DNA of 14,293 nt. Source: an uncultured Pedobacter sp. (GTDB taxonomy: Bacteria > Bacteroidota > Bacteroidia > Sphingobacteriales > Sphingobacteriaceae). The first letter of the stretch is position 1, and each line of letters starts with the position of its first letter. The stretch covers positions 1 to 14,293 of the forward strand of contig CAMLDJ010000129.1 of the NCBI GenBank assembly GCA_946478755.1. Direction: 5' to 3'. Below the pieces are notes generated by a model that worked only from the letters and a program-made list of their open reading frames with translations, had not been told where the DNA came from and searched no databases. Positions 1 through 7,715 of the stretch are shown here, piece by piece. The position numbers and the translations under genes are program-made.

Positions 1-1474
1 CGATATTCACTACTGCTCCGCTGATTTCCATTTGCGCCTGTTTTCCCGGTGCAGCTGCCCTTTTACGTACCTCATTGATATACTCTGCCGCTACATCTGG
101 AAGCTGCAGCTTAAATGCGGCTTCGGCAGCGATCAGATAAGTTTCAGCTAAACGAAAAACGATGATCGGCCGGTGCGAATTTTCATTGGGTACCAAACGA
201 TTCGGATCAAGATATTTGGTCATGGTTGGAAATATCCTATTGTCAGTATAGTTTTCCGGTGTAAACACATAATACTTTTTAGCCCTGATTTCATCAATGC
301 TCATGTTATAGCCCGGATACACCATTGCAGTGTCACCCACATTCACCTTCGGCAAGGGTACATTATAGGTAATCCCGTTTACTTTAACGGCATAAGTGCC
401 TGTTCCGGTCTGGTTGAGCGCTTTGGTTGCCTTCCATACCGACTGGAACGTTTTATAATACCGGCTGTCGTTAACTTTATCTGCAAATGCCGTTTCATAT
501 ACCCATTTGGTTGCTCTAAACCAGGCATAGGAGCGCCCGTCATTTAAATTACGCTCGCCAAGGTAAGCATCATAGGGCGCAACATACAAATGGTTCCAGA
601 GGTGGCTGCCACCAAAGGTTAAATCAGTTGAATACTGAACATTAAACAATACTTCCTGCTTATTCTCGTTCCCGGGTTTGAATACATCAGCAAAATCGGG
701 CATTAAACCAATGCCTAAAGCGGCCTTCTGATCAATCAGTCCTTTTGCCATGTCAAATGCATCTTTGAAGTCAGATGGTGCCGCGGCGCTGGAATATCCC
801 CTTGTTAAGTATACCTTGGCCAGCAGGTGTTTTGCTGCTGCAATGGAGGCACGGCCGTTTGGCAAAGCATTTAACTGCGGACTAGGTGGGAGATCAGTGA
901 TACAGGTTCTGAGGTCGGATATGATAAAATCGTATACCTCAGCCTTACTGCTTCTCGTAGCAGCGGTACCAGGGTTGTTGGAGAAGTTCTTATTCAGTGT
1001 AACATCACCAAACAGTTGCACCAGTGTAAAATAGTAAAATGCACGTAAATACCTGGCTTCTGCAATTTTTTGCATTTTTATGGTCTCTGTAACACCGGTC
1101 AAATTTGCACCGAAATCAACAAGCCCGTTGCAGGTATTGATCCATTTATAGCAATTGTTCCAGATGGAACTGGAAAATTCATTGCCCGAATTGTAGGAAG
1201 TATTATAGTTGGCCACATTGGTGGTTCTGTTCCCGTTGGCAATTCTAAATTCATCAGTACCAATTGTCGTAAATGCTTCCAGTCCTTCTTCCGGGCCATA
1301 TAAGCTGCGTAAGCCACCATATGCCGCATTAAGCCCACTTTCAATTCCCTGTGAAGTGGAGAAAAAGTCTTCGGTTAACTTGGAATGGTTTTCTTCAATC
1401 AGTTCCTTTTTACAACCAGTAAGGAGGGCTGCCGTGATGAACAGCAGGGAGAGCATATATGTTGTCTTTTTCAT
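1..1474 (-). CDS. SusD/RagB-family outer-membrane lipoprotein (3' end outside window)
   Basis: Surface lipoprotein that binds glycans or other oligomers and works as the lid of a SusC transporter. I translated it from the ATG complement at 1472-1474; 491 codons are visible without a stop, and the C-terminus runs off the window edge. SusD proteins usually have about 500-620 residues, so most of the protein is here. The N-terminus is MKKT, a hydrophobic stretch, and the lipobox LLTGC with Cys21, followed by KKELIEEN, an acidic/basic start typical of surface-exported Bacteroidota lipoproteins. SusD-like signatures include EARYLRAFYYFTLVQLFGDV (about residues 141-160), KHLLAKVYLTRG and, near the edge, FRLAETYLIAAEAAFKL (TPR-like helices). 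It starts 12 bases after the susC stop, so the two are surely co-transcribed. Family assignment is firm; the substrate is unknown. Confidence 0.96.
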   Translation of the reverse strand, partial: MKKTTYMLSLLFITAALLTGCKKELIEENHSKLTEDFFSTSQGIESGLNAAYGGLRSLYGPEEGLEAFTTIGTDEFRIANGNRTTNVANYNTSYNSGNEFSSSIWNNCYKWINTCNGLVDFGANLTGVTETIKMQKIAEARYLRAFYYFTLVQLFGDVTLNKNFSNNPGTAATRSSKAEVYDFIISDLRTCITDLPPSPQLNALPNGRASIAAAKHLLAKVYLTRGYSSAAAPSDFKDAFDMAKGLIDQKAALGIGLMPDFADVFKPGNENKQEVLFNVQYSTDLTFGGSHLWNHLYVAPYDAYLGERNLNDGRSYAWFRATKWVYETAFADKVNDSRYYKTFQSVWKATKALNQTGTGTYAVKVNGITYNVPLPKVNVGDTAMVYPGYNMSIDEIRAKKYYVFTPENYTDNRIFPTMTKYLDPNRLVPNENSHRPIIVFRLAETYLIAAEAAFKLQLPDVAAEYINEVRKRAAAPGKQAQMEISGAVVNI

Positions 1475-1486
1475 GGTTAGTCTTTA

Positions 1487-4400
1487 TTAAAATGAAACAT
1501 TTAAACCAAACAGCATAGACCACAAAGAAGGCGTAACCTCGTCTATGTTAAAATTGGTTTCCGGATCAAGCCCCTTCGCATCCCTTACATAAGGAGAGAA
1601 GAAAGTAAAGGGATTAGATGCCGTGGTATAAATCCTCGCCGATCTGGCTCCTATAAACTTTAACGATTTTGCCGGAAGTGTATAACCCAGGGTAATACTC
1701 CTGATCTTCAAATAGGAGGCATCAAACATATCCAGTGTGGATTTATAGACGGGATTTTGCAGTGTGGAATTTGGTTTTGGCCAGTAATTAACCGGGTTAT
1801 CAGGTGTCCAGTAATCGACATCCAGGTTATTGTAGCCCGCCTGAAAAGTATTAGACCATCCTCCATGGATCCCCGACTTCAGTTTGCCCCCATATTTAAA
1901 ATAGGTCACGAACGAGAAATCAAAGTTTTTATAGGCAAACCGATTGGTCATCCCACCTTCAAGCTTTGGCTGCCTGGCACCTAAAATCACACGGTCGTCT
2001 GCCGTAATTTTATTGTCCCCTGTTATGTCCGCTACTTTTACGGTACCCACCAGCGAATTTGATCCGGTCAGGTAAGCGCTTTCGTTGGCAACCAGGCCAT
2101 ATTTTATAGCGAGGGCAATATCTTCCGGCGTATTTTGCCACAGTCCTACCCGCTTATAATCAAAGATCACCCCATTAGGCGATCCCACAAACCAGGAGTT
2201 GGCCAGATCCCTGGTCGCACCAGAAGCTAATTTTGTGATCTCATTCCTATTGAAGAACACATTAAGGTCGGTTGTCCAACTGAACCCGTTTTTACCTGTT
2301 TCCTCAAAATTAATGGTATTCAGGTTAAACTCCATTCCCTTATTATTGGTACTTCCGATGTTGTTCCTGATCTTGTTATAGCCAGATGTTCTTGGCAGGG
2401 TCTGATACAGGAGAATATCACTGGTTTTCTGCTGGTAGTATTCGACAGATCCCGTGATCCGATTGTTGAAAAGTCCATAATCGAGGCCAAAGTTCAGCGT
2501 ACTCGTATATTCCCAGCCCAGGGTAATGTTAGCAGGTGCATCCGGATTTGGGTAAGTTCCCTGCACATTGGTACCTCCATAGTTATAATAGATGCCCGTT
2601 AAACCACCAATGGTTTCATAAGCACCAATCGCCTGGTTTCCAATTCTGCCATAGCTGCCACGCAGTTTAAATGCAGAGATGGTCTTATTATTCTCCAGGA
2701 ACTTTTCATTTTTAATGTTCCATCCAACCGCGGCTGAAGGAAAGGAATGCCATTGATTGCCGGCTGCAAGCCTGGAAGAACCATCGGCACGTAAAGTTGC
2801 GGTCAGGAGATATTTATTCTTATAGGTATAATTTAACCGGCCCATATAGGATAATATGGATGCTTTGGTAAACTCTCCCGTACTGGTTACGCTCGATGCA
2901 TATTTTGGATTGTAATACTGGATGTAATCAGCTAATACATCGCGATAACTCACGTCGTTCACTTCGTTGCGTGTTTTTTGCAGACTGAACAGGCCCGTAA
3001 AATTCAGCGCATGGTCTTCCGCGATAGTTTTATCATAAGTAAGTATATTCTCTATTGTATAATTATAACCTGTAGCAGTTCTGTTGTAACCGTAATTCGG
3101 CGTTCCCAGCTGTTTGGTCGTATTGCTGGCATAAAATTTACCCTGTGTTTCCGGTCTGAGCTCTATACCTGTATTTAGTTTATATTTAAAACCATGTGTC
3201 AGATCGGCCTCAAGGTAAGCGGTGGTAAAAGTATTTAAACGTTTTACGTCGTCCACCAGGTTACCTTCTGTGAAATCGGAAAGCGGGTTCCAGACATTCA
3301 TGTTACTTCCGGGAAGGAAGGTGGCCAATGTCCCATCAGGGAGGTACGGCGTAGAAAATGGGCTGGCCTGTAAAAACTGGCTCACGGGGTTAAAATTGAT
3401 ACCCTTGGTGAGGTTATAACTGTTCAGGGAATTGAGACCTACCTTAATGTACTTTCCGAGTCTATGATCGATACTTAATTTAACGCTGTAACGGTCCATG
3501 CCCTGCCCCGGATAAATACCACCGGCGGTGTAATAGCCGACAGACATGTCGTATTGTGTAGCCTCTGTCCCTCCCGACACACCAATCTGGTGATTGGTTA
3601 ACAAGGCGGTCTTGTACAACAGGTCCTGCCAGTTTGTGTTTGTACCAGCCTTATATAAATTGTATTCTGTCTTATCTGAAAAAATTGTTTTTGTAGGTTC
3701 GTCTGATGTTAAAGCAGGATCGTCAATTCCTGTATAGGTGTTCGGTGCTGAGCCATTGATCCTTGCCCATTTTCTAAACAACAGAAATTGTTCCGCATCC
3801 ATTACATCATAATCACCCAAAGTTTTATTAAAGCCTGCATAACCGTTATAAGTCACTACCGGCTTACCCGTCTTCCCTCTTCTTGTGGTGATCAGGATGA
3901 CCCCATTTGCACCTCTCGATCCGTAAATAGCCGTGGCAGAAGCATCTTTTAAGATGGAAGCGCCAACCACATCATCCTGACTGATGTCGTTCAGGTTTCC
4001 ATTAAAAGGTATCCCGTCCAGAATGATCAGCGGATCATTTCCGGCACCTAAAGACCTTTCGCCCCGGATTCGGATGACAGGAGGAGCTCCGGGGTGACTG
4101 TTACCACCGGATTTCAACACAGACAGTCCTGGCGCACTACCCTGTAAAGCTGCGGCAACATTCCCTGACGGAATTTCTCTGATCCTTTTTTCGTTTACCG
4201 TGGAAACGGCACCTGTCAGATCAGATTTCTTACGTGTTCCATAACCCACTACCACCAGTTCGGCCAGTTCCTCTTCACTTTGTTTTAAAGTAATATTTAT
4301 AGTGGCACGCCCGCCTACGGGTATTTCCTGCGTCACAAATCCCACCGAAGAAATGACCAGTATGGCATCCTCATTAGTTCTGATGGAAAAGCTACCTTCC

Positions 4401-4888
4401 GCAGCCGTACTTGCGGCCTGGCTTGTCCCTTTGACTTTGATGCTCACACCGGGTATGCCGATGCCTTTGTCATCCTTTACTTTTCCTGTTACCACTATTT
4501 CCTGTCGCTGCATTTGTTCAGCGGCGGTATAAGGTCTCAGTACAATGATGTTCCTGTTAACGGAATAGGTAAAAGGCTGGTCGGCAAAACATTGTTTCAG
4601 CACTTCTGATAACGGGGCATTAGTTACCGAAAGACTTACAGTCTGCGCCTTCCTGATCAGCTCATCGTTGTAATAGAAATTATAATTCGTCTGCTTGTTT
4701 AAAGATTCAAAGACCTTTTCAATCGGAACATTTTTAACATTCAGGGTTACCCGCTGTGCAAAAGATGCAGCCCTGCTCTGAAACACGGTAACCAGCAAAA
4801 ATATACAGATAAATTTCATGATCAGCAGAAATTTAAAGCGCAGGGGACCAGTTGCACCCCATACGGTTGTGTTAAATAATTTATACAT
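1487..4888 (-). CDS. SusC/RagA-family TonB-dependent transporter with STN signalling domain
   Basis: Outer-membrane active transporter of 1133 residues that imports the substrate captured by the neighbouring SusD, powered by TonB. Domains in order: hydrophobic signal segment about 20-45 (ending SFAQ); STN domain about 46-117, the part that talks to a FecR anti-sigma in the periplasm; carboxypeptidase-regulatory-like beta domain about 131-203 (start VTGKVKDDKG); TonB-box/plug start ELVVVGYGTRKKSDLTGAV (about 210-228); plug with IRIRGERSL and DASATAIYGSRGANGVI; then a large beta-barrel ending in Phe (FGLNVSF). The ATG at 4886-4888 gives a 23-residue extension before Met24; such extensions are common in Sphingobacteriaceae SusC proteins, but Met24 (MKFICIFLL) is a possible alternative start. 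The STN domain together with sigma/anti-sigma genes upstream indicates substrate-induced expression. Substrate not predictable from the sequence. Confidence 0.97.
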   Translation of the reverse strand: MYKLFNTTVWGATGPLRFKFLLIMKFICIFLLVTVFQSRAASFAQRVTLNVKNVPIEKVFESLNKQTNYNFYYNDELIRKAQTVSLSVTNAPLSEVLKQCFADQPFTYSVNRNIIVLRPYTAAEQMQRQEIVVTGKVKDDKGIGIPGVSIKVKGTSQAASTAAEGSFSIRTNEDAILVISSVGFVTQEIPVGGRATINITLKQSEEELAELVVVGYGTRKKSDLTGAVSTVNEKRIREIPSGNVAAALQGSAPGLSVLKSGGNSHPGAPPVIRIRGERSLGAGNDPLIILDGIPFNGNLNDISQDDVVGASILKDASATAIYGSRGANGVILITTRRGKTGKPVVTYNGYAGFNKTLGDYDVMDAEQFLLFRKWARINGSAPNTYTGIDDPALTSDEPTKTIFSDKTEYNLYKAGTNTNWQDLLYKTALLTNHQIGVSGGTEATQYDMSVGYYTAGGIYPGQGMDRYSVKLSIDHRLGKYIKVGLNSLNSYNLTKGINFNPVSQFLQASPFSTPYLPDGTLATFLPGSNMNVWNPLSDFTEGNLVDDVKRLNTFTTAYLEADLTHGFKYKLNTGIELRPETQGKFYASNTTKQLGTPNYGYNRTATGYNYTIENILTYDKTIAEDHALNFTGLFSLQKTRNEVNDVSYRDVLADYIQYYNPKYASSVTSTGEFTKASILSYMGRLNYTYKNKYLLTATLRADGSSRLAAGNQWHSFPSAAVGWNIKNEKFLENNKTISAFKLRGSYGRIGNQAIGAYETIGGLTGIYYNYGGTNVQGTYPNPDAPANITLGWEYTSTLNFGLDYGLFNNRITGSVEYYQQKTSDILLYQTLPRTSGYNKIRNNIGSTNNKGMEFNLNTINFEETGKNGFSWTTDLNVFFNRNEITKLASGATRDLANSWFVGSPNGVIFDYKRVGLWQNTPEDIALAIKYGLVANESAYLTGSNSLVGTVKVADITGDNKITADDRVILGARQPKLEGGMTNRFAYKNFDFSFVTYFKYGGKLKSGIHGGWSNTFQAGYNNLDVDYWTPDNPVNYWPKPNSTLQNPVYKSTLDMFDASYLKIRSITLGYTLPAKSLKFIGARSARIYTTASNPFTFFSPYVRDAKGLDPETNFNIDEVTPSLWSMLFGLNVSF

Positions 4889-4925
4889 TTGGTTAGTAAG
4901 TTTTATAAGTACTTGTTGTGAAGAA

Positions 4926-4933
4926 TAAGTTTG
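4926..4933 (+). promoter_or_regulatory. Possible plus-strand -7 box for an antisense RNA
   Basis: TAAGTTTG is a perfect match to the Bacteroidota -7 consensus TAnnTTTG. The -33 side is poor: TTTT at 4901-4904 with a 21-base spacer is the nearest to TTTG. A second perfect box, TACATTTG at 4884-4891, has GTTG at 4866-4869 but with a spacer of only 14 bases. Either would start transcription towards the plus-strand terminator at 4964-4999. Two such boxes in an AT-rich gap could be chance. Confidence 0.3.
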
Positions 4934-4938
4934 TAATC

Positions 4939-4999
4939 TTGCTGAAGGCTTTTCAAAGTCTTGAAAGATCCGGAGTGCTCAAGCTCCGGGTCTTTTTTT
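4939..4999 (+). ncRNA. Candidate cis-antisense small RNA to the susC leader
   Basis: This is inferred from layout, not from an RNA family match. A plus-strand intrinsic terminator ends at 4999 in the fecR-susC gap, where no plus-strand gene exists. A -7 box at 4926-4933 would give a transcript of about 60 bases, or about 100 bases if the box at 4884-4891 is used. It would be fully complementary to the susC 5' leader. Bacteroides fragilis polysaccharide-utilisation loci carry small RNAs in this place and orientation, such as DonS, which repress the susC-like gene; that is established knowledge and the extension to this locus is mine. The start is approximate. Confidence 0.4.
4964..4999 (+). 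terminator. Strong intrinsic terminator pointing away from the susC start
   Basis: GATCCGGAG (4967-4975) pairs with CTCCGGGTC (4984-4992), a 9-base-pair stem with one G-T pair and an 8-base loop, extendable by three A-T pairs. Seven T follow at 4993-4999 on the plus strand. Read on the minus strand the hairpin is followed by CAAGAC with no T-run, so it should terminate only plus-strand transcription. It therefore does not serve the minus-strand fecR gene whose stop lies at 5020. Confidence 0.7.
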
Positions 5000-5019
5000 A
5001 AGCCTGTATAGGGTACAGT

Positions 5020-6162
5020 TTAATCCATAACGTATATCCTCCTCCCTTTGATCTCAAAATGAACCGTTCCAGTCATTTCCATCGTTCTGAGTACTTCGGT
5101 AACATGCTCAAACCTGGAGATATTACCGCTATACCGGTGGTCTGTTGACGTATTTTTATAGATAACCTCTACATCATACCATCTCGATAGCTTATTTAAG
5201 ATGGAACGCATGTCCTCATGTGCAAACATAAAAACGCCGTCTTTCCAGGCAACGGCAGCTTTGGTCGCCACCTGCTGCACGGAAAGATGACTGTTGCTTT
5301 TATTTAATTCCGCCTGCTGTCCGGGTTTTAACAGTGCCCGGCCTTCTTCTGAAGAGATCCTGACCGAGCCTTCCAATAGTGTGGTTTTAATGCTGCTTTC
5401 ATTGTCGTAGGCCATCACGTTAAAATGAGTACCCAATACTTCAATCTCCTGAAAATCGGTTTTCACCTTAAACGGCATGTCCTTGTTTTTAGCCACTTCA
5501 AAATAAGCCTCTCCCTGTAGGCTCACCATTCTTTCCTTTCCGGTAAAGGCAGTGGGAAACTGAATGGAGGAGGCCGAATTCAACCATATTTTTGTACCAT
5601 CCGGTAAAACAACTTCATATTGTCCACCCTTTGGCGTACTGATCGTGCTTAACTGAGGTTTTATGCCGGTATTTGCAATGACTGTAAAGACGACCTGGCC
5701 TTCCTTGGTTTTTAGTACCCTGACACCATCTTGATCAACCATCTTTCCCGGGCGGATTTGGTCGAGAACTATTTGCCCTCCGTTGGCCAGGGTCAGTATG
5801 GCTTTATTGGAGCCTGGTTTAATTTTTACAGTCCTGGCTTGCGATTCAGTTGCGACCGGCTTTGCGGGCGACCTGAAAAATAACCATCCAGCTGCAGTGA
5901 TGACGAAAAGCGCCGCAGCCGCGTATATAAACTGGTAAAGAGGCCTGTTTCTCCATTGCACAGTTTTCGGAAAAATCTCTTTCCGGATGTTGAAGAGCAT
6001 CCGCTGCTTAACCAGATCAGGCTCGTTCAAACTATCGGCCAGCCACTCCACCTCCTGGTCAGACTGAAGGTTGTAAGCGCCCATCAGCTCGGCACGTTCC
6101 TCTTCTGCTAAAGTTCCATCAAAATATTTTGTTATAAGTGCATTAATTCTGTCTTTTTCCAT
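5020..6162 (-). CDS. FecR-family anti-sigma factor with DUF4974 C-terminal domain
   Basis: Inner-membrane anti-sigma factor of 380 residues that should hold the adjacent ECF sigma factor and respond to the STN domain of the SusC transporter. The cytoplasmic N-terminal part (about 1-70, including the ITKYFDGTLAEEERAEL motif typical of these proteins) precedes one membrane helix at about 76-96 (IYAAAALFVITAAGWLFF). The periplasmic FecR domain covers about 173-270, with VVLPDGTKIWLNSASSIQFP, GEAYFEVAKN and LGTHFNVMAY. A DUF4974 domain follows at about 312-378 (MRSILNKLSRWYDVEV). The length fits the family. It follows the sigma gene by 98 bases and precedes susC by 131 bases, the usual order in Bacteroidota uptake loci. 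The gap to the sigma gene shows no convincing promoter or terminator, so sigma and fecR may be co-transcribed. Confidence 0.96.
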   Translation of the reverse strand: MEKDRINALITKYFDGTLAEEERAELMGAYNLQSDQEVEWLADSLNEPDLVKQRMLFNIRKEIFPKTVQWRNRPLYQFIYAAAALFVITAAGWLFFRSPAKPVATESQARTVKIKPGSNKAILTLANGGQIVLDQIRPGKMVDQDGVRVLKTKEGQVVFTVIANTGIKPQLSTISTPKGGQYEVVLPDGTKIWLNSASSIQFPTAFTGKERMVSLQGEAYFEVAKNKDMPFKVKTDFQEIEVLGTHFNVMAYDNESSIKTTLLEGSVRISSEEGRALLKPGQQAELNKSNSHLSVQQVATKAAVAWKDGVFMFAHEDMRSILNKLSRWYDVEVIYKNTSTDHRYSGNISRFEHVTEVLRTMEMTGTVHFEIKGRRIYVMD

Positions 6163-6260
6163 TGTTTATATCTGGCTTATAATAGGAAGTACCATAAAGG
6201 TATGCGTTACCCTTAGTGGCATTGTAAAAAAAGATGCTGGTTAAACGATTTAGTAAACGG

Positions 6261-6830
6261 TTACAGGAAAAATAAGAAGCCTGCGTCTTTTAAAGAAAGT
6301 TTGAGTGCCTTAATGGCTTTTGTTAAATGAGCCTCTACCGTTTTTTCCGAAATATTCATTTCTCTGGCTATTTCCGGATTATTCAAGCCTTTAACCCTGC
6401 TGTAGTTAAAAACCATTTTGCACTTTTCGGGTAGCTGCTCCACAACGCCTTTAAAATATTCCTCCAGAAAATGTGCTTCAATTACCTTATCGTCTTGGAT
6501 AAGCGCTTCCGACCTGCAGTTTTCCAGTTCAATTTCTCTTCTTCGTTGTTCCCTTTGTTTGTATTTAAACACTGAAAATTTAACCGCTATGGCAAAATAA
6601 TTAGAAAGTGATTGAATTTTAAGGGTAGCCCTTCGGTTCCAGATGCTGATAAAGACATCCTGAACAATCCCTTCTGCGATCTGCTTATTTTTAGTGTGAC
6701 TATAAGCAAGGGCAAGTAATTTTAACCAGTAATGTTCATAAATCTGTGTAAAGGCAGACTCACTCCCCAATGTTAAAGCGGCAATGAGCTCATCTTCATG
6801 ATCATGCATTTTAAAAGAAGGTGTGTACAT
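6261..6830 (-). CDS. ECF RNA polymerase sigma factor (FecI-like)
   Basis: Extracytoplasmic-function sigma factor, 189 residues, probably directing RNA polymerase to the susCD promoter when released by FecR. Region 2 lies at about 26-93 (FTQIYEHYW, then AEGIVQDVFISIWNRR, the usual core-binding and -10 recognition part). Region 4 lies at about 123-176, with the helix-turn-helix GLNNPEIAREMNISEKTVEA. There is no extra C-terminal domain. Start chosen at the ATG complement at 6828-6830; Met8 (6807-6809) is an alternative, and neither has a visible Shine-Dalgarno sequence, which is normal in this phylum. It is the first gene of the sigma, anti-sigma, SusC, SusD series. Confidence 0.95.
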   Translation of the reverse strand: MYTPSFKMHDHEDELIAALTLGSESAFTQIYEHYWLKLLALAYSHTKNKQIAEGIVQDVFISIWNRRATLKIQSLSNYFAIAVKFSVFKYKQREQRRREIELENCRSEALIQDDKVIEAHFLEEYFKGVVEQLPEKCKMVFNYSRVKGLNNPEIAREMNISEKTVEAHLTKAIKALKLSLKDAGFLFFL

Positions 6831-6843
6831 ATCCGGTTATTTA

Positions 6844-6875
6844 CAAACGAATATATGTAATGTTTGCAAAACAAT
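6844..6875 (-). promoter_or_regulatory. Possible promoter of the sigma/anti-sigma genes
   Basis: On the minus strand ATTG (plus 6872-6875) is followed after 20 bases by TTCGTTTG (plus 6844-6851), one mismatch from the Bacteroidota consensus TTG...TAnnTTTG with a normal spacer. Transcription would start only about 5-10 bases before the chosen ATG, giving a very short leader, or would favour the Met8 start. Weak evidence based on motif only. Confidence 0.3.
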
Positions 6876-6899
6876 GTATGAAATAATTAACCAATTTAA

Positions 6900-6930
6900 G
6901 GTTATTCCAGCTTTTTCCACTCGAATAACC
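6900..6930. repeat. Perfect 8-base inverted repeat upstream of the sigma gene
   Basis: GGTTATTC (6900-6907) and GAATAACC (6923-6930) are exact reverse complements separated by 15 bases. Half-site centres are 23 bases apart, about two helical turns, as in an operator for a dimeric regulator. It lies roughly 70-100 bases upstream of the sigma gene start and behind its possible promoter. There is no T-run on either side, so it is not a terminator. Confidence 0.5.
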
Positions 6931-7011
6931 CAATCGGCTATTTACATGGTCGGCATGAATTGTTTCAGAACAGGCAGCTGCATATTTCTTAATCAATGCA
7001 GAAACCCGTAT

Positions 7012-7047
7012 AAAAAAAAGGAGTTACCCGCAAAGGCAACTCCTTTT
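7012..7047 (-). terminator. Intrinsic terminator of the DUF2911 gene
   Basis: AAAAGGAGTT (7016-7025) and AACTCCTTTT (7038-7047) form a perfect 10-base-pair stem, with two further G-C pairs inside. On the minus strand the stem runs straight into a run of eight T (plus 7012-7019). It starts about 20 bases beyond the DUF2911 stop. On the plus strand the tract is shorter and broken, so the main direction is minus. Confidence 0.85.
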
Positions 7048-7066
7048 CAATAAAATGTTTTTTTAG

Positions 7067-7582
7067 TTATTTTACGGTAAAAGGAACCAGGACATCACCC
7101 CATACCAGCGCTACTTTTCCACTTTTATCAATGGTAAAAGTCATCTTTTCTGAAAAGGATGCTGCTTTAGCCGGTTTAACTTTAATTCTTAAAGCATCTT
7201 CTGCTTCATTGTAGGTCAAACCAGGTTTCTGCCATGCCTTGTTAAAAATAAGTGTCCACTCCTGCTCACCAGGGATGGAATGCAGCCCGTACTTGCCCGC
7301 AGCCAGGGCCTTACCATCAACTTTCACAGCTTTACTCACCTCAAATATGGTGGCTTCGTTGGCCCCTGTACGCCATACTTTCCCAAAGGGTGCAATTTCT
7401 TTGCCTATTGTCCGGCCTTTTACTGAAGGCTGACTGTAATCTATGGTCACAGTGGTACCGGAATTAAGTGTTTCTTTTGCTACTGCCGGCGGACTCGGTC
7501 TTTTACTTTTATCCTGTTGTGCGGAAACGGTTAAGGTTGTAAACATACTTGCAACCATAGCCAATAAAATTACTTTTTTCAT
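7067..7582 (-). CDS. DUF2911 family secreted protein
   Basis: Exported protein of 171 residues and unknown biochemical role. The signal peptide MKKVILLAMVASMFTTLTVSA should be cleaved near residue 21, leaving a soluble protein in the periplasm or outside. The mature part matches the DUF2911 pattern as I know it: VTIDYSQPSVKGRTIG (about 45-60), PFGKVWRTGANEAT (65-78), AAGKYGLHSIPGEQEWTLIFN (94-114) and a C-terminal VWGDVLVPF. The family is widespread in Bacteroidota, often with TPR extensions; this is the short single-domain form. It stands alone, divergent from the next gene across a 133-base gap in which no clear TTG/TAnnTTTG pair was found for either direction, and it has its own terminator at 7012-7047. 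Confidence 0.9.
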   Translation of the reverse strand: MKKVILLAMVASMFTTLTVSAQQDKSKRPSPPAVAKETLNSGTTVTIDYSQPSVKGRTIGKEIAPFGKVWRTGANEATIFEVSKAVKVDGKALAAGKYGLHSIPGEQEWTLIFNKAWQKPGLTYNEAEDALRIKVKPAKAASFSEKMTFTIDKSGKVALVWGDVLVPFTVK

Positions 7583-7715
7583 AAATATATCTTTTACGAC
7601 TAAGATAATGAAAGCAATGAAAAAATAACTACCCGTAGTGTAAAATGTTTGCGCGGTATATAATAGTCCTTAAAAATTTCTACTTTTAAAAACTTATCCA
7701 TTCAATCTTTTTCAG

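Noticed and set aside
173..1490. Several open frames on the plus strand (173-547, 750-1034, 1070-1303, 1209-1490) and one on the minus strand (1099-1344)
   Set aside because: They lie inside the SusD coding sequence in other frames. The SusD frame translates cleanly with family motifs from 1474 to the window edge, while these products show no domain or sensible signal peptide.
2199..4532. Short open frames on both strands within susC
   Set aside because: They are shadows of the 1133-residue SusC frame, with low-complexity or random-looking products and no start context.
4964..4999. Hairpin as terminator of fecR or attenuator of susC on the minus strand
   Set aside because: On the minus strand the stem is followed by CAAGAC with no T-run, and it lies with the T-run on the fecR side, so it cannot be a standard intrinsic terminator in that direction. 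It may still fold in the leader mRNA.
7583..7715. Divergent promoters between the DUF2911 and GH123-N-like genes
   Set aside because: Near matches such as TACTTTTA (7681-7688) and a TTTG at 7648-7651 exist, but the spacing (29 bases) is wrong and no proper pair was found on either strand.
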